Positions 25,050-34,524 are shown, counted from the stretch's first letter. The stretch: DNA of 64,000 nt from Maliibacterium massiliense (GCF_900604345.1 NZ_LR026983.1:1798001-1862000); one strand, 5' to 3'. Numbers and translations are program-made. The notes: a model not told the origin generated them from the sequence alone.

Positions 25050-25334
25050 ATGTACGAAGACAAGACCCTGGTGTGCAGGGACTGCGGTGCGGAATTCGTT
25101 TTCACCGCCGGTGAACAGGAATTCTATGCCGAGCGTGGCTTCCAGAACGAACCGGTGCGCTGCAAAGCCTGCCGTGACGCTCGCAAAGCCCACAGTAACA
25201 ACGGCCAGCCCCGCGAAATGCACGAAGCCATTTGCGCTTCCTGCGGCAGACCGGCACAAGTACCCTTCATTCCCCGTGACGATCGCCCGGTTTACTGCAG
25301 CGAATGTTTCCAGAAAATGCGCGAATCCAGATAA
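25050..25334 (+). CDS. Zinc-ribbon protein with paired CxxC motifs
   Basis: This 94-residue protein starts YEDKTLVCRDCGAEF, continues with VRCKACRD, then ICASCGR and VYCSECFQKM, giving two CxxC pairs per half and two zinc ribbons. The family (probable zinc-ribbon domain, CxxC-x17-CxxC) is widespread in clostridia and has no assigned function; nucleic-acid or ribosome binding is a guess. CAGGAGGAG precedes the ATG. It is transcribed from the promoter at 24764, with the structured RNA as its leader, and ends at a strong terminator. Confidence 0.82.
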   Translation: MYEDKTLVCRDCGAEFVFTAGEQEFYAERGFQNEPVRCKACRDARKAHSNNGQPREMHEAICASCGRPAQVPFIPRDDRPVYCSECFQKMRESR

Positions 25335-25369
25335 ATGGTTGCCATTTAAGTTCGGATAACGTAGTCACA

Positions 25370-25403
25370 AAAACGCCGCCTCTTGTGAGGCGGCGTTTTT
25401 TAT
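25370..25403 (+). terminator. Strong terminator of the zinc-ribbon gene
   Basis: A perfect stem AAAACGCCGCCTC (25370-25382) with its complement 25387-25399, 4-base loop, then TTT. Confidence 0.92.
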
Positions 25404-26082
25404 TGCGCGTCCCTTTTGCGCGGTGCGCTGTGGGCGCGAGGCCAGATTCAGGCGGCATGTTCAGTTTCATGCGGGTCCATCCCCACGGCCATCCCCCCGC
25501 GCGGGGATGTTGACAGAAGGTAAATGTAAACCGACTGCATAAAATACGCGGCCCGTTGTATATATACCAGCGAGGGCAAAAGCCCCTTACAGGTGTTTTT
25601 GCCGGGGTTATCCACAGGAAAAGGGCCCGAAACGGGGGTTATACACAAGGTTATCCACAATATCAACGCGCGGTTATCCACCCGCCTGTGGAGTGTATAT
25701 ACACCCGTGCATACAGTTGGGCAAGTACAATCATTGCCACCGGCCAGCGGTTATGCGCGGCATGCTATGGCAAAAAAGCACGAATCATGCGCAGGATTGT
25801 GCCGCACGTGGTGGGGCGGTGCACCCTCCTGTACCCTTTGGTCTGGAGGTTCTTTGCAACTGCATGGCGAAAAAACGTGGGGCCGCATGGGGCATGCCTT
25901 GTACAGGGATGGTGTGCCGCCATGGCAGGAGGCGTCGATCGGGCGATCCGCAGAAAAAGACGAGCGTAAGCGTTTTTGCGGCCTTCGCTCGCCTGATTGT
26001 TCCACAGGGCACACGCCGCTGCCAGCCGCCGCCGCGCGCGCCCATACCATGTTGCGCGGGGCCTTCGCTGCAAAAGGCGCGC
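25404..26082. other. Long intergenic region holding a DnaA-box cluster
   Basis: No gene is supported in these 679 bases: the ORFs present lack ribosome sites and family features and run through the DnaA boxes. Apart from the cluster at 25608-25682 there is an AT-rich patch with TATATATA (25559-25566) and a palindrome GTGTATATACAC (25693-25704). The stretch 25750-26080 shows nothing I can name. Confidence 0.5.
25608..25682 (+). promoter_or_regulatory. DnaA-box cluster A
   Basis: Four DnaA-type 9-mers in 75 bases, all in the same orientation: TTATCCACA (25608-25616), TTATACACA (25639-25647), TTATCCACA (25651-25659) and TTATCCACC (25674-25682). Two are perfect consensus. There is no dnaA or dnaN gene in the window, so this is more likely a DnaA-binding control or titration site than the origin. 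Confidence 0.7.
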
Positions 26083-26490
26083 TTAAAAGACGTCCGGTAT
26101 CCGGCAGAGGCAGAAGGGGTGTCCGGCGGGGTCAAGCATCACGCGCCAACCGTCGGAAAACTGCTCCTTGGCGATGCGCGCTCCGCACGCGGTGGCATGC
26201 TGCACGGCTGCATCCAGGTCGTTTACGGCAAAATCCAGGTGCGCCATTTGCTGCTGCGCGCCGGGCGCTTCCGGCCACACGGGCGGGATGTAGGCGGGGT
26301 TGCGCTGAAACGTGATGCCAGGGTACGCGCCCTGCGCGGTGCCTGGCGGGCATATGCAGGCCCAGTCCTCGTCGTGAAAGGGCATTTCCCAGCCCAGCAG
26401 GTCCACATAGAACGTGGCCAGCGCGCAGGGGTCGATGCAGTCGAGCGTAAACGCATACGCTTTGATTTTCAGTTCTGCTGCTTGATGCAT
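26083..26490 (-). CDS. VOC family (glyoxalase-like) protein
   Basis: A 135-residue protein with the paired beta-alpha-beta modules of the vicinal oxygen chelate fold. The first begins AYAFTLDCIDPCALATFYVDLLGW and the second QMAHLDFAVNDLDAAVQHA, closing with the metal-side VMLDPAGHPFCLC. Members include glyoxalases, dioxygenases and antibiotic-binding proteins; short one-copy versions are mostly uncharacterised. GGAGGG lies 9 bases before ATG 26490. It is a lone gene facing away from hpf. Confidence 0.82.
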   Translation of the reverse strand: MHQAAELKIKAYAFTLDCIDPCALATFYVDLLGWEMPFHDEDWACICPPGTAQGAYPGITFQRNPAYIPPVWPEAPGAQQQMAHLDFAVNDLDAAVQHATACGARIAKEQFSDGWRVMLDPAGHPFCLCRIPDVF

Positions 26491-26836
26491 TGTACAAAAA
26501 CCCTCCTGTAGCGATTGCATTGCGCCGTATCCGCCGCCGGCAGCATGCACCGGCGGCAATCGCAATGTCCTTATTATAGCAGAAAAGCACGCCGCCTGCC
26601 CCAGCGGAACGCATGCGCGAAAGACGCCTGCCGGGGTGAATGCGCCCGCGCATAAGAGAGACGCCGCCGCATGGGAGCTGTGTATTTTTGCCCAATCCTT
26701 CATAGACTGGAAAATGCAGAAAAAATTGCGCCAATCCATGCGCGCAGGCAGGGATGCCGGCACCCGGGGGCGAATAACATAAATAATCAGCGGCGCGCTG
26801 GAGCGCTGCTGCGCATAGAAAGGAGCTGGCAGGTCA

Positions 26837-27376
26837 ATGCGTATTTTGATGAGCGGAAAGAACATGGAACTCAGCGACAGCCTCCGCAACCTTTTTGAGA
26901 AAAAGGCGCGCAAGCTGGAGCGCTACTTCCGCCCCGAGACAGATGTGATGGTGACCTTTTCACAGGAGGGCAGCCGTCAGATGATTGAGGTGACCATTCC
27001 GTTCGATGGCGTTCTGCTGCGCGCGGAAGAATCCAGCTATGACATTTACGCCTCCATCGATAACGTGCTCGAGCGGGTGGAGCGGCAGGTACATAAGCAC
27101 CGCAAGCGCCTGGAGCACCGCCTCAACGACGACGCCTTCCGCTATGACGAACCGCTCTACGGCGACGCGTTTGAGCAGGAGGACGAGGAGGGGGCGCGCA
27201 TCGTGCGTACCAAACGCTTCGCCATCAAGCCCATGGACGCCGAGGAGGCGGTGGCGCAGATGGAGCTGATCGGGCACACCTTCTTCGTCTATCTGGATGC
27301 GGATACCGAGCAGGTCTGCGTGGTGTATAAGCGCCGCGACGGCAACTACGGCCTGATTGAACCCACCTTTGATTGA
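26837..27376 (+). CDS. hpf: Ribosome hibernation promoting factor, long form
   Basis: A 179-residue protein. The N-terminal S30AE domain starts RILMSGKNMELSDSLRNLFE and has the basic helix VERQVHKHRKRLEHRL. The C-terminal dimerisation domain is IVRTKRFAIKPMDAEEAV...HTFFVYLDADTEQVCVVYKR. The long form makes 100S ribosome dimers in Firmicutes and stabilises ribosomes in stationary phase. AAAGGAG precedes the ATG. The 346-base gap 26491-26836 holds no other gene; I see no clear promoter in it. secA and prfB follow, the usual Firmicutes order. Confidence 0.94.
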   Translation: MRILMSGKNMELSDSLRNLFEKKARKLERYFRPETDVMVTFSQEGSRQMIEVTIPFDGVLLRAEESSYDIYASIDNVLERVERQVHKHRKRLEHRLNDDAFRYDEPLYGDAFEQEDEEGARIVRTKRFAIKPMDAEEAVAQMELIGHTFFVYLDADTEQVCVVYKRRDGNYGLIEPTFD

Positions 27377-27403
27377 TGCTGAACGACCAAAGCTGCACCC
27401 TGC

Positions 27404-27435
27404 GCGGGGGGAGCCAAAAGGCTCTCCCCGCTTTT
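27404..27435 (+). terminator. Terminator of hpf
   Basis: GCGGGGGGAGCC (27404-27415) pairs with GGCTCTCCCCGC (27420-27431) with a 4-base loop, then TTTT. Confidence 0.85.
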
Positions 27436-27467
27436 GTTTGGACGCTTTTTTCGCGTTTCTTCGCCGG

Positions 27468-27496
27468 TTGCGCAGCTTTGCAAAGCGTGATAAGAT
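27468..27496 (+). promoter_or_regulatory. Promoter of secA
   Basis: -35 TTGCGC (27468-27473), 17-bp spacer, extended -10 TGATAAGAT with TAAGAT at 27491-27496. The leader to the ATG at 27628 is about 125 bases. Confidence 0.55.
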
Positions 27497-27627
27497 TGTA
27501 AAGAATGCGCTGCAGGGAGGCGGATGCCCGTTGCAGCTACAGAAACGACGTCTACAAGGCGCGGCGCCATACATGCTACCAAAAGAGGGCGCGCGCGTTC
27601 CTGTAAAAAGAGGGGTAAAACAGACAG

Positions 27628-30330
27628 ATGGGTAATTTCCTCAAGGGGCTCTTTGCGTCAAGCAATGACCGCACCATCCGGAGCCTCCAGAAAGAAGTGG
27701 CGCGCATCGAGGCGCTGGAGCCGCAGATGCAGCAGCTTTCGGACGCGCAGATGCGCGCGCACACGCGCACCTTGCAGGAGCGCGCCCGCAAGGGCGAGCC
27801 GCTCGACGATCTGCTCTACGAGGCCTTTGCGCTGGTACGTGAAGCGGCGGTGCGCACCGTGGGCATGCGCCACTATCCGGTTCAGCTGCTCGGCGGCATC
27901 GTGTTGCACCAGGGGCGCATCGCGGAGATGCGCACCGGCGAGGGCAAGACGCTGGTGGCCACGCTGCCCTCCTTCCTCAACGCGCTTTGCGGTAAGGGCG
28001 TGCACATCGTCACCGTCAACGACTACCTGGCCCGGCGCGACGCGCAGTGGATGGGCAAAATCCACCGCTTTTTGGGCCTTTCGGTGGGCACCATCCTGCA
28101 CGATATGGATGCGCGGGAGCGGCAGGAAGCCTACAACTGCGATATCATCTACGCCACCAACAACGAGCTGGGCTTTGACTATCTGCGCGACAACATGGCG
28201 GTGTTCCGCAGGGATATGGTGCAGCGCGAGCTGCACTACGCGATCGTTGACGAGGTGGACTCCATCCTGATCGACGAGGCGCGCACCCCCCTGATCATCT
28301 CGGGCGCGGGGGATAAATCCACCGACATCTACCGGCGGGCGGACCGTTTTGTGGCGCGCCTGCACGCCGAGGAGGACTACGTCTCGGACGAAAAGCAGAA
28401 GACCGTCAACTTGACCGAGGTGGGCGTGCGCCGCGCGGAGCAGCACTTTGGCGTGGAAAATATGACCGATATCAACAACACGGAGCTGCTGCACAGCGTC
28501 AACCAGGCGCTGCGCGCCCACGTGCTGATGAAGCGGGACCGCGACTACGTGGTGCAAAACGGCGAGGTGCTCATCGTCGATGAGTTCACCGGCCGCCTGA
28601 TGATCGGCCGCCGCTACAGCGACGGGCTGCACCAGGCCATTGAGGCCAAGGAGAACGTCAACGTGCAGCGCGAGAGCAAGACGCTGGCCACCATCACGTT
28701 CCAGAACTACTTTCGCATGTACAAAAAACTCTCCGGCATGACGGGCACGGCCAAAACGGAGGAGGACGAGTTCCGCGGCATCTACAACCTGGACGTGGTG
28801 ACCATCCCCACCCACAAGCCCATGATCCGCCTGGACCAGAACGACGCGATCTACCGCAGCGAGCAGGGTAAGTACGGCGCCGTTATCGAGGAGATCGTGC
28901 AGCGCCACGCCCTGGGTCAGCCCATACTGGTGGGCACGGTTTCGGTGGAAAAGAGCGAGCTGCTCTCCAAAATGCTCACCAAGCGCGGCGTCAAGCACCA
29001 GGTGCTCAACGCCAAGTTCCATGAAAAAGAGGCGCAGATCGTGGCGCAGGCGGGCCAGTACGGGGCGATCACCATCGCTACCAACATGGCGGGCCGCGGC
29101 ACGGACATCCTGCTGGGGGGCAACCCCGAATACATGGCGCGCCAGCAGATGGAAAAACAGGGATACGACCTGCAGATGATCGAGGATGCCACCAGCCACG
29201 CCGAGACGGACGACGCGGACATCATCGCCGCGCGCAAGGTGTACAACGACCTCTACCAGGGCTTTAAGATCAAGACGGACGAGGAGCACGAGCGGGTGGT
29301 GGCGGCCGGCGGCCTGCACATCATCGGCACCGAGCGCCACGAGAGCCGCCGCATCGACAACCAGCTGCGCGGCCGCGCGGGGCGCCAGGGCGACCCCGGT
29401 TCCTCGCGCTTCTACATCGCGCTGGAGGACGACATCATGCGCCTCTTCGGCTCGGAGCGCATCATGAACATGGTCGATAAACTGGGCATGGATGACGAGA
29501 TGAAGCTGGAGTACGGCATGCTCTCCAAGCAGATCGAATCGGCGCAAAAGCGCGTGGAGGCGCGCAACTTCGATATCCGCAAAAACGTGCTGCAGTACGA
29601 CGACGTGATGAACCAGCAGCGTAACATCATCTACTCCCAGCGGCGCAAGGTGCTCTTTGAGGAGGACATGCGCGGCGCCATCGTGGATATGATGCACACG
29701 CTGATGGAGCAGGCGGTGGATCAGTACATCGGCACCTCCAAGAACCCCGAGGAGTGGGACATCAAGGGCCTGCTTGCGTACTGCAGCCGGTACTTTAACA
29801 CGGCGGGCCTGGTGGACGTGGACGACGCCTATGCCGTCGAGTCGCTGGATAAGGGGAAGCTCAAGGCGCAGATCGACGCGCGCATCGAGGCGGCCTACGC
29901 CGATAAGGAAGAGGAGATCACGCAGAAAGGCGTGGATATGCGCGAGGTGGAGCGTATCGTGCTGCTGCACAGCGTGGACGCCCACTGGATGGACCACATC
30001 GACGCGATGGACCAGCTGCGCCAGGGCATCGGCCTGCGCGCCTACGGCAACCGCGATCCGGTGGTGGAGTATAAGTTTGAAGGCTTTGAGATGTTTGATG
30101 AGATGATCCGCGCCATCCAGGAGCAGACGCTCATCACGCTCATGCACATCAGCGTGGAGCAGAAGATGGAGCGCCGCCAGGTGGCCCAGCCCACGCGCGC
30201 AGGCCTCGCCGGGGAGGGCGAAGACGGCGCCAAAAAGCCCGTGCGTACCGAAAAAAAGGTGGGCCGCAACGATCCCTGCCCCTGCGGCAGCGGCAAGAAG
30301 TATAAACACTGCTGCGGACGGGATGTATAA
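27628..30330 (+). CDS. secA: Preprotein translocase ATPase SecA
   Basis: A 900-residue motor that drives unfolded proteins through SecYEG. Walker A is [15 protein letters not shown] near residue 105 and the DEAD-box equivalent is [16 protein letters not shown] near 210. The second nucleotide domain holds [17 protein letters not shown] and [34 protein letters not shown] and the helical scaffold follow. The C-terminal SEC-C zinc motif is [13 protein letters not shown]. It is full length and starts with the typical GNFLKGLF. It partners with secE at 43115. It is followed by prfB with a 74-base gap. Confidence 0.97.
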   Translation: MGNFLKGLFASSNDRTIRSLQKEVARIEALEPQMQQLSDAQMRAHTRTLQERARKGEPLDDLLYEAFALVREAAVRTVGMRHYPVQLLGGIVLHQGRIAEMRTGEGKTLVATLPSFLNALCGKGVHIVTVNDYLARRDAQWMGKIHRFLGLSVGTILHDMDARERQEAYNCDIIYATNNELGFDYLRDNMAVFRRDMVQRELHYAIVDEVDSILIDEARTPLIISGAGDKSTDIYRRADRFVARLHAEEDYVSDEKQKTVNLTEVGVRRAEQHFGVENMTDINNTELLHSVNQALRAHVLMKRDRDYVVQNGEVLIVDEFTGRLMIGRRYSDGLHQAIEAKENVNVQRESKTLATITFQNYFRMYKKLSGMTGTAKTEEDEFRGIYNLDVVTIPTHKPMIRLDQNDAIYRSEQGKYGAVIEEIVQRHALGQPILVGTVSVEKSELLSKMLTKRGVKHQVLNAKFHEKEAQIVAQAGQYGAITIATNMAGRGTDILLGGNPEYMARQQMEKQGYDLQMIEDATSHAETDDADIIAARKVYNDLYQGFKIKTDEEHERVVAAGGLHIIGTERHESRRIDNQLRGRAGRQGDPGSSRFYIALEDDIMRLFGSERIMNMVDKLGMDDEMKLEYGMLSKQIESAQKRVEARNFDIRKNVLQYDDVMNQQRNIIYSQRRKVLFEEDMRGAIVDMMHTLMEQAVDQYIGTSKNPEEWDIKGLLAYCSRYFNTAGLVDVDDAYAVESLDKGKLKAQIDARIEAAYADKEEEITQKGVDMREVERIVLLHSVDAHWMDHIDAMDQLRQGIGLRAYGNRDPVVEYKFEGFEMFDEMIRAIQEQTLITLMHISVEQKMERRQVAQPTRAGLAGEGEDGAKKPVRTEKKVGRNDPCPCGSGKKYKHCCGRDV

Positions 30331-30404
30331 GAAGGCAAGAGCGGTCGCAGCAAGCGCCGCTTTGTCCATAGAGAACCAACGCTAGCATAAAGGAGTTGAA
30401 AAAA

Positions 30405-31503
30405 ATGATCGATCTGGATGCATTGCGCAGCGATCTTGCGGGCATCGAGCGCATCATCAAAGAGGCAGGTGGCTCCCTTTAACCCTGCCAAAATGCAGGA
30501 GGAGCTCGAGGGTCTGCAGCGCGAGCAGGCGCAGGAGGGCTTCTGGGAGGATTTAAACCACGCGCAGAAGATCAATAAACGCATCAAACAGCTGGAGGGC
30601 ACCCTTGCACGCTACAACGGGCTGCGTACCCGCTGCGACGACGACGCGTCGCTGGTAGAGATGCTGCTGGAGGAGCGCGACGAGGACATGGCCGAGGAGC
30701 TGGCGGGCGAGGTGCGCGCCCTGGGCGAGGAAGCGGAGGATTTCCACGTACAGACGCTGCTTTCGGGCGAGTATGACGACCATAACGTCATCATGTCCAT
30801 CCACGCGGGCGCGGGCGGCACCGAGGCGCAGGACTGGGCCAGCATGCTCTATCGCATGTACCAGCGCTACTGCGAGAAGAAAAACTACAAGGTCACCGTG
30901 CTCGACCTGCTTGAGGGCGACGAGGCGGGCGTCAAGTCCGTCACCATGCGGGTGGAGGGTGACCACGCCTACGGGTACCTGCGCGCGGAGAAGGGGGTGC
31001 ACCGCCTGGTGCGCATCTCCCCCTTTGATTCCTCCGCGCGGCGGCACACCTCGTTTGCCTCGCTGGACGTCACGCCCGAGATCGAGGACGACGACGAGAT
31101 CAGCGTCAACCCCGACGAGCTGCGCGTAGATACCTACCGCTCCAGCGGCGCGGGCGGCCAGCACGTCAACAAGACCGAGTCGGCCATCCGCATCACCCAT
31201 CTGCCCACGGGCATCGTGGTATCCTGCCAGAACGAGCGCTCTCAGATTCAGAACCGCGAGACCGCGATGCGGATGCTCAAATCCAAGCTTGCCGAGCTGC
31301 GCGAGCGGGAGCATATGGAAAAGATGGCTGAGATCCAGGGAGACCTGAAAAAGATCGAGTGGGGCAGCCAGATCCGCTCCTACGTGTTCCATCCCTACCA
31401 GATGGTCAAGGATCACCGCACCGGCTGCGAGTCGGGCAACATCGAGGCGGTCATGGACGGCGATCTGGAGCCGTTTGTGCGCGCCTATCTGGTGCAGGCG
31501 TAG
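30405..31503 (+). CDS. prfB: Peptide chain release factor 2, made by +1 frameshift
   Basis: RF2 terminates translation at UGA and UAA. Frame 0 starts at ATG 30405, preceded by AAGGAG, and reads 25 codons ending GGSL before TAA 30480-30482. Reading resumes in the +1 frame as [13 protein letters not shown], giving about 365 residues. The rest has the stop-recognition motif [14 protein letters not shown] (the SPF tripeptide) and the catalytic GGQ in [15 protein letters not shown]. The N-terminal part matches RF2 only if the two frames are joined. The ATG at 30418 in the +1 frame is not a plausible start. The unusual point is that the shift stop is UAA, not UGA. Confidence 0.93.
30467..30482 (+). 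promoter_or_regulatory. prfB programmed frameshift site (CUU UAA type)
   Basis: Internal Shine-Dalgarno-like AGGTGG (30467-30472), then 4 bases, then the slippery codon CTT (30477-30479) and stop TAA (30480-30482) followed by C. The layout equals the classical site, in which tRNA-Leu slips from CUU to UUU, except for the stop codon. Confidence 0.85.
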
Positions 31504-31506
31504 GGC

Positions 31507-31530
31507 GGGATTTGGCACGCGCCAAATCCC
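31507..31530 (+). terminator. Hairpin after prfB (no T-tract)
   Basis: A perfect 10-bp stem GGGATTTGGC / GCCAAATCCC with loop ACGC lies 3 bases after the prfB stop. No T-run follows, so it may slow 3' decay or attenuate rather than terminate. Confidence 0.45.
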
Positions 31531-31565
31531 TGCCTGTCGGCACATCGCCTTTGGAGGAGAAGATC

Positions 31566-32630
31566 ATGGGTATCAAGCAACGTATCTGCGCGCTGACGCT
31601 TAGCGTGGTGCTGCTGGGCGCGCTTGCCGCGTGCGGCAAAAAGGAAGCGCCCGCACCGAGCGCCTCGCCCAGCGCGGACGCCGCGGGCACCCCGTCGCCC
31701 ACCGCGACGCCTGCGCCCACGCCTACCCCGACGCCCGCGCCCACCTCGCCCGTGACGGGCGAAGCGTGGCAGGGCGCCTATAAACCCATCGCCATCATGG
31801 TGGAGAACCACCCCGACGCCCGCCCCCAGTCCGGCCTGTCCAAGGCGGATGTTGTGTACGAGGCATACGCCGAGGGCAGCATCTCCCGCTTTATGGCGGT
31901 GTTCACCACCCAGTTCCCGCAGAAGGTGGGCCCCGTGCGCTCGGCGCGCGTGTATTTCGTCAACCTGGCGCGGGAGTGGGACCCCATCTACATGCACTTC
32001 GGCGGGGCGCAGCCCAAGGAAAACGCCGAGGCCAACGTGTACAACCTCTTCAAAAAAGTGAACTTCCGCCAGCGCATCGACGGCATGAACAACACCACCT
32101 ACATCCAGCGCGACAACAGCCGCAAGGCGCCGCACAACGCCTACGCCAACCTGGAGGCGGTCGCCGCGCAGGACGACGCGGGCACCGATAAGCTGCACGC
32201 CTTTGCCTTCCGCAGCGCGGGCGATGCTGTGCAGGGCGCCGATGCGCCGGCTGTCACCATCAACTACGAAAAGAGTAACGTGGTGCACTACACCTACGAT
32301 GCGGCGAGCGGCAAGTACAACCGCACCATCGGCAGCACGCCCTTTACCGATAAGGAGACGGGCCAGCAGGTGCAGGTGCGCAACATCATCGTGCAACACA
32401 CCACCCAGAGCAACTACCCAAACGCGGGCCTGCTGCTCAACATCAAGACCACCGGCGAGGGCAAGGCCACCTATTTTATGGGGGGCAAGACCTTTGAAGG
32501 CACCTGGAAGTGCGCCGGCGGCGGGGAGCCCACCAAGTTCTACGACGCCTCCGGAAACGAGGTGCAGCTGCTGCCAGGCAACACCTGGATTCAGGTGCTC
32601 AGCGGCGCGGCGGAGCTCTCGCTGCAGTAG
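31566..32630 (+). CDS. DUF3048 (YerB-like) lipoprotein
   Basis: A 354-residue exported lipoprotein. The signal peptide ends at the lipobox LGALAAC. A Pro/Thr/Ala-rich linker of about 40 residues (PTPTPTPAPTSP) leads to the DUF3048 domain with KPIAIMVENHPDARPQSGLS, VVYEAYAEGSISRFMAVF, VGPVRSARVYFVNLA and a C-terminal NTWIQVL. The family is common in Firmicutes; the function is unknown and presumably lies in the wall space. GGAGGAG lies just before ATG 31566. It sits between prfB and a terminator. Confidence 0.87.
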   Translation: MGIKQRICALTLSVVLLGALAACGKKEAPAPSASPSADAAGTPSPTATPAPTPTPTPAPTSPVTGEAWQGAYKPIAIMVENHPDARPQSGLSKADVVYEAYAEGSISRFMAVFTTQFPQKVGPVRSARVYFVNLAREWDPIYMHFGGAQPKENAEANVYNLFKKVNFRQRIDGMNNTTYIQRDNSRKAPHNAYANLEAVAAQDDAGTDKLHAFAFRSAGDAVQGADAPAVTINYEKSNVVHYTYDAASGKYNRTIGSTPFTDKETGQQVQVRNIIVQHTTQSNYPNAGLLLNIKTTGEGKATYFMGGKTFEGTWKCAGGGEPTKFYDASGNEVQLLPGNTWIQVLSGAAELSLQ

Positions 32631-32660
32631 CGCAAACAGGATAACGGCAACTTCACGTAC

Positions 32661-32688
32661 AAAAGACCGGCCTTGACCGGTCTTTTGC
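32661..32688 (+). terminator. Terminator of the DUF3048 gene
   Basis: AAAAGACCGG (32661-32670) pairs with CCGGTCTTTT (32677-32686) around a 6-base loop; the T-tract is part of the stem. Confidence 0.8.
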
Positions 32689-32713
32689 CATCGCAAAGGG
32701 GGACAAGTTTCGC

Positions 32714-33460
32714 ATGGAGCAGCGAAAAGGAGCGCGCCGCATTTGGGGCGGCGTGGCCGCAGGCGTGGCGAGCGTCTGCTTGCTGGTGATTCTTTTGTTG
32801 GACGCCGTGGCAATCGTGGCCTTCTCCAAGGCGCACTACGCGCGTCAGTATAGCCAGCTGGGCGTGGCCCAGACGCTGGGCACGCCGCCGCAGGTGGGCA
32901 TGCGCGAGGAAGACCTGATGCAGGTGACGGATCATCTGATCGAATACCTCAAGGGAAACCGGGAGAACCTGGACATGCAGGCGCGCATCGGAGGCGTCAC
33001 GCGCGAGGTGTTCACCACGCTGGAAAAAGAGCATATGGTGGACGTGCAGGCGCTCTTTGCCGCGGGCTTTGCGCTGCGCAACATCCTGCGGGTGGTGCTC
33101 GCAGCAAGCCTGATCGCGCTCTTTGCGCTGCGGGGCAGGCGGGGTTTTGCCACGCTGGCCTTTGCGCTGCTGGTCGCCCTGGCTGCGCTGCTGGTGGCGC
33201 TGGGCGTGCTGGTGGTCGCGGCGCTGGTGGATTTCAACGGCCTGTTTGTCAAGTTCCACGAGCTGTTCTTTACCAACGACAAGTGGATTTTGGATCCAAA
33301 TGTCCACGTGCTCATCCAGATGGTGCCCGAGGCGTTCTTCTACAATACCGCCATGGCCATCGCACTGTGGTGCGGGGGCTTCTGGCTGGGCGCGGCGGCG
33401 CTGGCTATCGCGGTGCTGGTCTGCGCGCGCCGGGCGCGGCGCAGGGAGGTGCGCGCATGA
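32714..33460 (+). CDS. TIGR01906-type integral membrane protein
   Basis: A 248-residue protein with an N-terminal membrane helix (VCLLVILLLDAVAIVAF), an outside domain of about 90 residues containing MREEDLMQVTDHLIEYLKG, and three further helices ending in a short basic tail. FHELFFTNDKWILDP between helices 3 and 4 is the family hallmark. The family (TIGR01906/DUF1461) is known only from Firmicutes genomes and has no proven role. Its stop overlaps the tsaD start (ATGA), so the two are co-translated. Confidence 0.8.
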   Translation: MEQRKGARRIWGGVAAGVASVCLLVILLLDAVAIVAFSKAHYARQYSQLGVAQTLGTPPQVGMREEDLMQVTDHLIEYLKGNRENLDMQARIGGVTREVFTTLEKEHMVDVQALFAAGFALRNILRVVLAASLIALFALRGRRGFATLAFALLVALAALLVALGVLVVAALVDFNGLFVKFHELFFTNDKWILDPNVHVLIQMVPEAFFYNTAMAIALWCGGFWLGAAALAIAVLVCARRARRREVRA

Positions 33461-34524
33461 GCTACATCGAGCGGATGCGCGAACGCGCGCGCGATTTGCA
33501 GCAGAAGGAGACGCTGCGCGTGCTGGCGCTGGAATCCTCCTGTGACGATACGGCCTGCGCCATCGTGGAGAACGGGCGCAATGTGCTTACCAGCTGCATC
33601 CATTCCCAGATCATGGAGCACCGCCGCTTTGGCGGCGTGGTGCCGGAGATCGCTGCACGCATGCATTTGGAATCTGTGGACGACGTGGTGGACCAGGCCC
33701 TGGCGGAGGCAGATCTCACGCTGGCGGACATCGACGCCATCGCGGTGACGCGCGGCCCCGGGCTGGTGGGCGCGCTGCTTGCGGGGCTATCGTGCGCCAA
33801 GGCGCTGGCCTTTGCGCGGGATATCCCGCTGGTGGGGGTGCACCACATCGCGGGGCACATCAGCGCAAGCTACCTTGCGCGGGCGGACTGGGCGCCCCCC
33901 TTCCTGGCGCTGGTGGTATCGGGCGGGCACAGCCACCTGGGCGTGGTGGAGGGCTATGACCAGGTGCGCTGGATCGGCCGTACGCGCGACGATTCGGCGG
34001 GCGAGGCGTTTGACAAGGTGGCGCGTGTGCTGGATCTGCCGTATCCGGGCGGGCCGCAGATCGACGCGCTAGCAAAAGAGGGGGACGCCCGCGCGGTGCG
34101 CTTCCCACGGGCGCGCATTGCGGGCGCGCCGCTGGATTTCAGCTTCAGCGGTTTGAAGACGGCGGTGATCCAATTTGTGGAGAAAAACGTGCAGTGCCAG
34201 GCCCCCATATCAAGGGCGGATATCGCCGCCTCGTTTCAGGAGGCGGTGGTGGACGTGCTCAGCAGGCACGCCATGCTTGCCGCAAAACAGAGCGGCATGC
34301 GGCGCGTCGCCGTGGTGGGCGGAGTGGCGTGCAACAGCGCGCTGCGCGCGCGCATGCGCCGTCTGACCCGCAGCGCGGGCATGGACCTGTGCATTCCCCA
34401 GCCCCTCTGGTGCACGGATAACGCGGCAATGATCGGCTGCGCGGGGTACTACGCACTGCGCAGCGGGAGGGTTGACAATATTGACCTCAACGCTGCCGCA
34501 GTGCTGGATATTGCACAGCCGTAG
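33457..34524 (+). CDS. tsaD: tRNA N6-threonylcarbamoyladenosine synthase subunit TsaD
   Basis: A 355-residue enzyme that transfers threonylcarbamoyl to A37 of ANN-decoding tRNAs with TsaB and TsaE. LALESSCDDTACAIVENG is the N-terminal ASKHA loop. HRRFGGVVPEIAARMHLE and the metal-binding VGVHHIAGHISASYL (His-x3-His) follow, then VVSGGHSHL, FSFSGLKTAV and VVGGVACNSALR. The start ATG overlaps the previous stop. A terminator follows. No tsaB or tsaE is visible in the window. Confidence 0.96.
   Translation: MSYIERMRERARDLQQKETLRVLALESSCDDTACAIVENGRNVLTSCIHSQIMEHRRFGGVVPEIAARMHLESVDDVVDQALAEADLTLADIDAIAVTRGPGLVGALLAGLSCAKALAFARDIPLVGVHHIAGHISASYLARADWAPPFLALVVSGGHSHLGVVEGYDQVRWIGRTRDDSAGEAFDKVARVLDLPYPGGPQIDALAKEGDARAVRFPRARIAGAPLDFSFSGLKTAVIQFVEKNVQCQAPISRADIAASFQEAVVDVLSRHAMLAAKQSGMRRVAVVGGVACNSALRARMRRLTRSAGMDLCIPQPLWCTDNAAMIGCAGYYALRSGRVDNIDLNAAAVLDIAQP

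Noticed and set aside
25608..25682. Origin of replication
   Set aside because: DnaA boxes are present, but there is no dnaA/dnaN, no clear long AT-rich unwinding region and no known oriC gene order.
25593..26511. Long overlapping ORFs in the gene-free region with DnaA boxes
   Set aside because: No ribosome sites, repetitive basic composition, no recognisable domain, and they cross the DnaA boxes and the antisense of the VOC gene.
27658..30369. A 903-residue minus-strand ORF opposite secA
   Set aside because: It is a shadow of strongly biased G+C-rich coding sequence; no ribosome site or domain.
30418..31503. Annotation of prfB as an intact ORF from ATG 30418
   Set aside because: Its first 21 residues do not resemble RF2, whereas the frame-0 peptide from 30405 does, and the classic frameshift elements are present.
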